NCBI RefSeq assembly: GCF_030253575.1
Contig: NC_080562.1
Span: 32,815,852-32,879,851, forward strand
DNA length: 64,000 nt
Reading direction: 5' to 3'
Source: Rhododendron vialii
Lineage: Eukaryota > Streptophyta > Magnoliopsida > Ericales > Ericaceae
A program made the position numbers and the translations under genes. The notes beneath the pieces were generated by a model. That model ran no database searches, was not told where the DNA came from, and saw nothing but the letters and a program-made list of their open reading frames with translations. Shown in pieces: positions 61,463 through 64,000 of this stretch (position 1 is its first letter; each line of letters starts with the position of its first letter).

Positions 61463-61960
61463 ACGTCTTAAGAAAATTACTGCTGATGTATTCTGTTGAT
61501 AATCTGGGACTTCTTTCGTTATCCGTATCTTTTCCAGTGATTTTAATAAACCCAATTTATTGGCAGTTCAGCTATCGTTTTCTTCCTAGGCTTAATTATT
61601 ACCACATCCTATTCTCCTTAACTCCTCACACTTTCTCAATCTATGCCATAAAGTACAAAACTTGACCATCTTAAATTACGTAAACCTTTCAAATTAGACC
61701 CTCTATTATTCTCGAGCCGTATATATATTTACCGTGAAAGTGCCAGAATAGTCCTCAAATGTTTCCCCCCCTCAAAATATGACTAGAATGCATAAACTTC
61801 CTCATCTAACAAAATTTAAAGACCAAACCTTCCATCTAAGGACGCGGGGGCTCTGCTGCCCGGAGGGGGCAGCAGCCCCTACCCACACCCTCAAAACGAC
61901 GCCGTTTTGAGGGTAAACTGCTGGTCTCTGGTAAGGGCCCTGTTTGGCACATCTTTTTCC
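61463..61960. other. Upstream of the FAR1-related gene, with GC-rich palindromes
   Basis: GCTGCCCGGAGGGGGCAGC (61854-61872) and CCTCAAAACGACGCCGTTTTGAGG (61889-61912) are inverted repeats. The AAAACGACG-CGTTTT core is a frequent palindrome near plant genes. Its role here is unknown. Confidence 0.6.
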
Positions 61961-61964
61961 CTAA

Positions 61965-62156
61965 ATGTTTCCCCCCAAATCTCTCTCTAATCGTCTGCTA
62001 GCATCTCCCGCCAATGGATTCCCCCATTCTCTCTCACCGACTCCAGTTCCTCCTTCTCCCTCATCAACTGTGGTTGCTTCTTCATCTTCATTTCCTACTG
62101 CTTCTGAACGATCCACCGACGCCGAACCGCCGCAAGCCGCCGAAACAACCACTAAG
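61965..62156 (+). other. Probable leader exon of the FAR1-related gene
   Basis: A GC-richer block ends ACCACTAAG with donor GTATGT at 62157. The acceptor TACATTTCAG precedes 62467. One frame (ATG 62014) would splice in phase onto the main ORF but is a Leu/Pro-rich run with no family likeness, so I treat the block as leader. Confidence 0.45.
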
Positions 62157-62491
62157 GTATGTGTATTGTTCATTCGGTTCTTCAACTAAGCCCAATGCCG
62201 CATGTTTTCCCTTATTCTCGTCTCGAGTGTGATTTCCCCTTTTAGCAATGAACTAATAAAATCGGTTGGGGTCCTGGGTTTGCATTTTTAATTATGCATT
62301 AGACATTGGGATTACTATTTCTGCCTTATTTTTTACGGAGTTAAGCCATGTTTGAATACATATGATTGTTTTTACATGTAAGTTGGCATCTAGCAGGCAA
62401 TACTCTTGGTTTTGATGATCTAAAATATAGTTAATGTTGACTGTATGAATTTTTTATACATTTCAGATTTTCATACTTGTTTATTGTTGAA

Positions 62492-64000
62492 ATGGAGGAA
62501 GATAGAGTTGAGGGGTCTATAGAACATAGTGAAGAGTTCGTAAACGAATGTACACCGTGTATTGGTATGGAGTTTGAGTCAGAAGATGCTGCGTATCGAT
62601 TCTATTGCGAATACGGACGGATTCTAGGGTTTTGCGTTCGAAAAGACTACATATCAAAAAGCAAGACGGACGGTGTGATGATTAATAGAAAGTTTGTTTG
62701 TAGTAAGGAGGGAGTAAAAGGAGTGGATAAACGAACTCAGACGACATCACTAGGTAGACTAGAGACAAGAATTAATTGCAAAGCATTTTTGTACATATCA
62801 CTTGATCGGGCTTCATTGAAATGGACTGTGAAAAGATTTGATGAGACTCACAATCACTTGTTACATATTCCTGAAACTGTCCATATGATGAGGAATCAAA
62901 GAGGATTGACTGAGTCACAAGGTATAACTGTTGAAATTGCTGAGGCTACCGGGTTACCTCTTAAGTTGTCACATGATCTCATTAGTGCCCAATCAGGAGG
63001 GAAGGAAAACGTTGGGTTCATGCGAGAGGATATTAAAAGCTACTTGTGTGCGAAAAGAGGAAGGGATTTACAATATGGTGAAGCAGGGGCTTTGTTGAGA
63101 TATTTTCAGAAACAAACAATTGATAATCCTTACTTCTTTCACGGAATGCAATTGGATGTAAATGAGATGATAACCAATATCTTTTGGGCGGACCATGAGA
63201 TGATAAGAGATTATGGACTCTTTGGGGATACATTGTCTTTTGACACGACTTTTAGAACTAATAAAGAGTTTCGACCGTTGGCTATTTTTACCGGCTTTAA
63301 CCATTTTCGTATGACGGTGATTTTTGGTGTTGCATTGATGTATGATGAAACAATCCCATCATTTGTGTGGTTATTCAAAAAATTTTTAGAAGCAATGTCG
63401 GGGAAGAAGCCTTTCACATTTTTTACCGATCAAGATCAAGCAATGGCTAACGCGATATCTCAAGTTATGCCGGATGTGAAACACGGATTGTGTACATTTC
63501 ACATTAATCAAAATGCAATGAAGCATTTAGGCTACTTGTATGGGGAAGAATCCACATTTGGTAGTGATTTCAATGCGTGCATGTTTCTCTATGAAGACGA
63601 AAAGGAATTAGAAGAAGCTTGGGAATCTTTGCTTGAAAGTTATAACTTGAAAGACAATGAGTGGATGAACAAAACTTGGGAACTTAGAAGGAAGTGGGCA
63701 CATGTGTACATGAAGTTGTCTTATAATGCAGGGATGAGAAGCACTCAACTTAGTGAGAGCTTGAATGCCAAATTGAAGAAACACTTAAAGTCCAACCTCC
63801 ATCTTGATCAATTCTTAACACAACTTGATAAAGTTGTTTTTGACAAGCGGTACAATGAAAAAGAAGCAGCACACGGCTCTAGAGAAAAGATGGTTAGATT
63901 AAAGTATCCAAGTTGTCCAATGTTACTTCATGTTTCCAAATTGTACACTCCTCCTATTTTCGACTTGTTCCACAAAGAGTTAGACATCTCCCTTGGTTGT
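62492..64000 (+). CDS. FAR1-related (FRS) protein, 5' part, runs off the right edge
   Basis: One open frame of 503 codons from ATG 62492, no stop before the window end. Residues about 25-130 are a FAR1 zinc-finger DNA-binding domain (GMEFESEDAAYRFYCEYGR, FVCSKEG, INCKAFL, THNHLL). Residues about 235-345 are a MULE transposase-type domain, with SFDTTFRTN (Asp 251), FTDQDQAMANAI (Asp 313) and HGLCTFHINQN (Cys 334), then TQLSESLNAKLKKHL. This is the layout of FHY3/FAR1 family proteins, transcription factors that arose from Mutator-like transposases and act in light signalling in the nucleus. A SWIM zinc finger should follow beyond the edge. Whether this copy is a tamed host gene or part of a live or dead MULE cannot be told without the right flank. 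Confidence 0.88.
   Translation, partial: MEEDRVEGSIEHSEEFVNECTPCIGMEFESEDAAYRFYCEYGRILGFCVRKDYISKSKTDGVMINRKFVCSKEGVKGVDKRTQTTSLGRLETRINCKAFLYISLDRASLKWTVKRFDETHNHLLHIPETVHMMRNQRGLTESQGITVEIAEATGLPLKLSHDLISAQSGGKENVGFMREDIKSYLCAKRGRDLQYGEAGALLRYFQKQTIDNPYFFHGMQLDVNEMITNIFWADHEMIRDYGLFGDTLSFDTTFRTNKEFRPLAIFTGFNHFRMTVIFGVALMYDETIPSFVWLFKKFLEAMSGKKPFTFFTDQDQAMANAISQVMPDVKHGLCTFHINQNAMKHLGYLYGEESTFGSDFNACMFLYEDEKELEEAWESLLESYNLKDNEWMNKTWELRRKWAHVYMKLSYNAGMRSTQLSESLNAKLKKHLKSNLHLDQFLTQLDKVVFDKRYNEKEAAHGSREKMVRLKYPSCPMLLHVSKLYTPPIFDLFHKELDISLGC

Overview
This is nuclear plant DNA, very probably from a eudicot. Genes carry short exons with GT/GC...AG introns of up to about 4 kb. The products are plant-specific or plant-typical: isocitrate lyase with a peroxisomal tail, an APO protein, an R3-MYB and a FAR1-related protein. 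The intergenic DNA is AT-rich and full of plant MITEs, LINE tails and LTR relics. The species cannot be named from the sequence alone. All exon models were made by eye from splice signals and remembered protein families.

Layout. 565-2538 (+): last three exons of a SET-domain gene of the ATXR2 type, cut by the left edge. 3747-11792 (-): complete 11-exon CCCH zinc-finger gene (438 aa), 3' end facing the ATXR2 gene. 11793-18360: no supportable gene; it holds a Mutator-type MITE, a diverged 1.3-kb-spaced direct duplication and a possible non-coding transcription unit. 18361-19125 (+): intronless protein made only of three ubiquitin-like folds. 20716-21039 (-): a small single ubiquitin-like protein. 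24242-28783 (-): two-exon APO4-type organelle protein whose 3.6-kb intron holds a Tourist-like element with another MITE nested in it. 29024-30852: Ty3-type solo LTR with a 5-bp target duplication. 32048-37189 (+): translation initiation factor eIF1/SUI1 with a 3.8-kb intron in its leader. 39012-39759 (+): R3-MYB repressor of the CPC/TRY/ETC type. 39760-55087: a 15-kb gene-free stretch of transposon fossils. 55088-59400 (+): complete isocitrate lyase. 62492-64000 (+): FAR1-related protein running off the right edge.

The genes do not form one pathway. They are unrelated housekeeping, regulatory and metabolic genes. The best leads are the pair of ubiquitin-like proteins with no conjugation tail, two GC-AG introns in protein genes (one of which, if retained, would remove the peroxisomal signal from isocitrate lyase), the R3-MYB with a changed partner-binding motif and a tandem splice acceptor, and several transposons with readable target-site duplications. 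I found no CRISPR array, rRNA or convincing tRNA, and no clear new multi-gene system.
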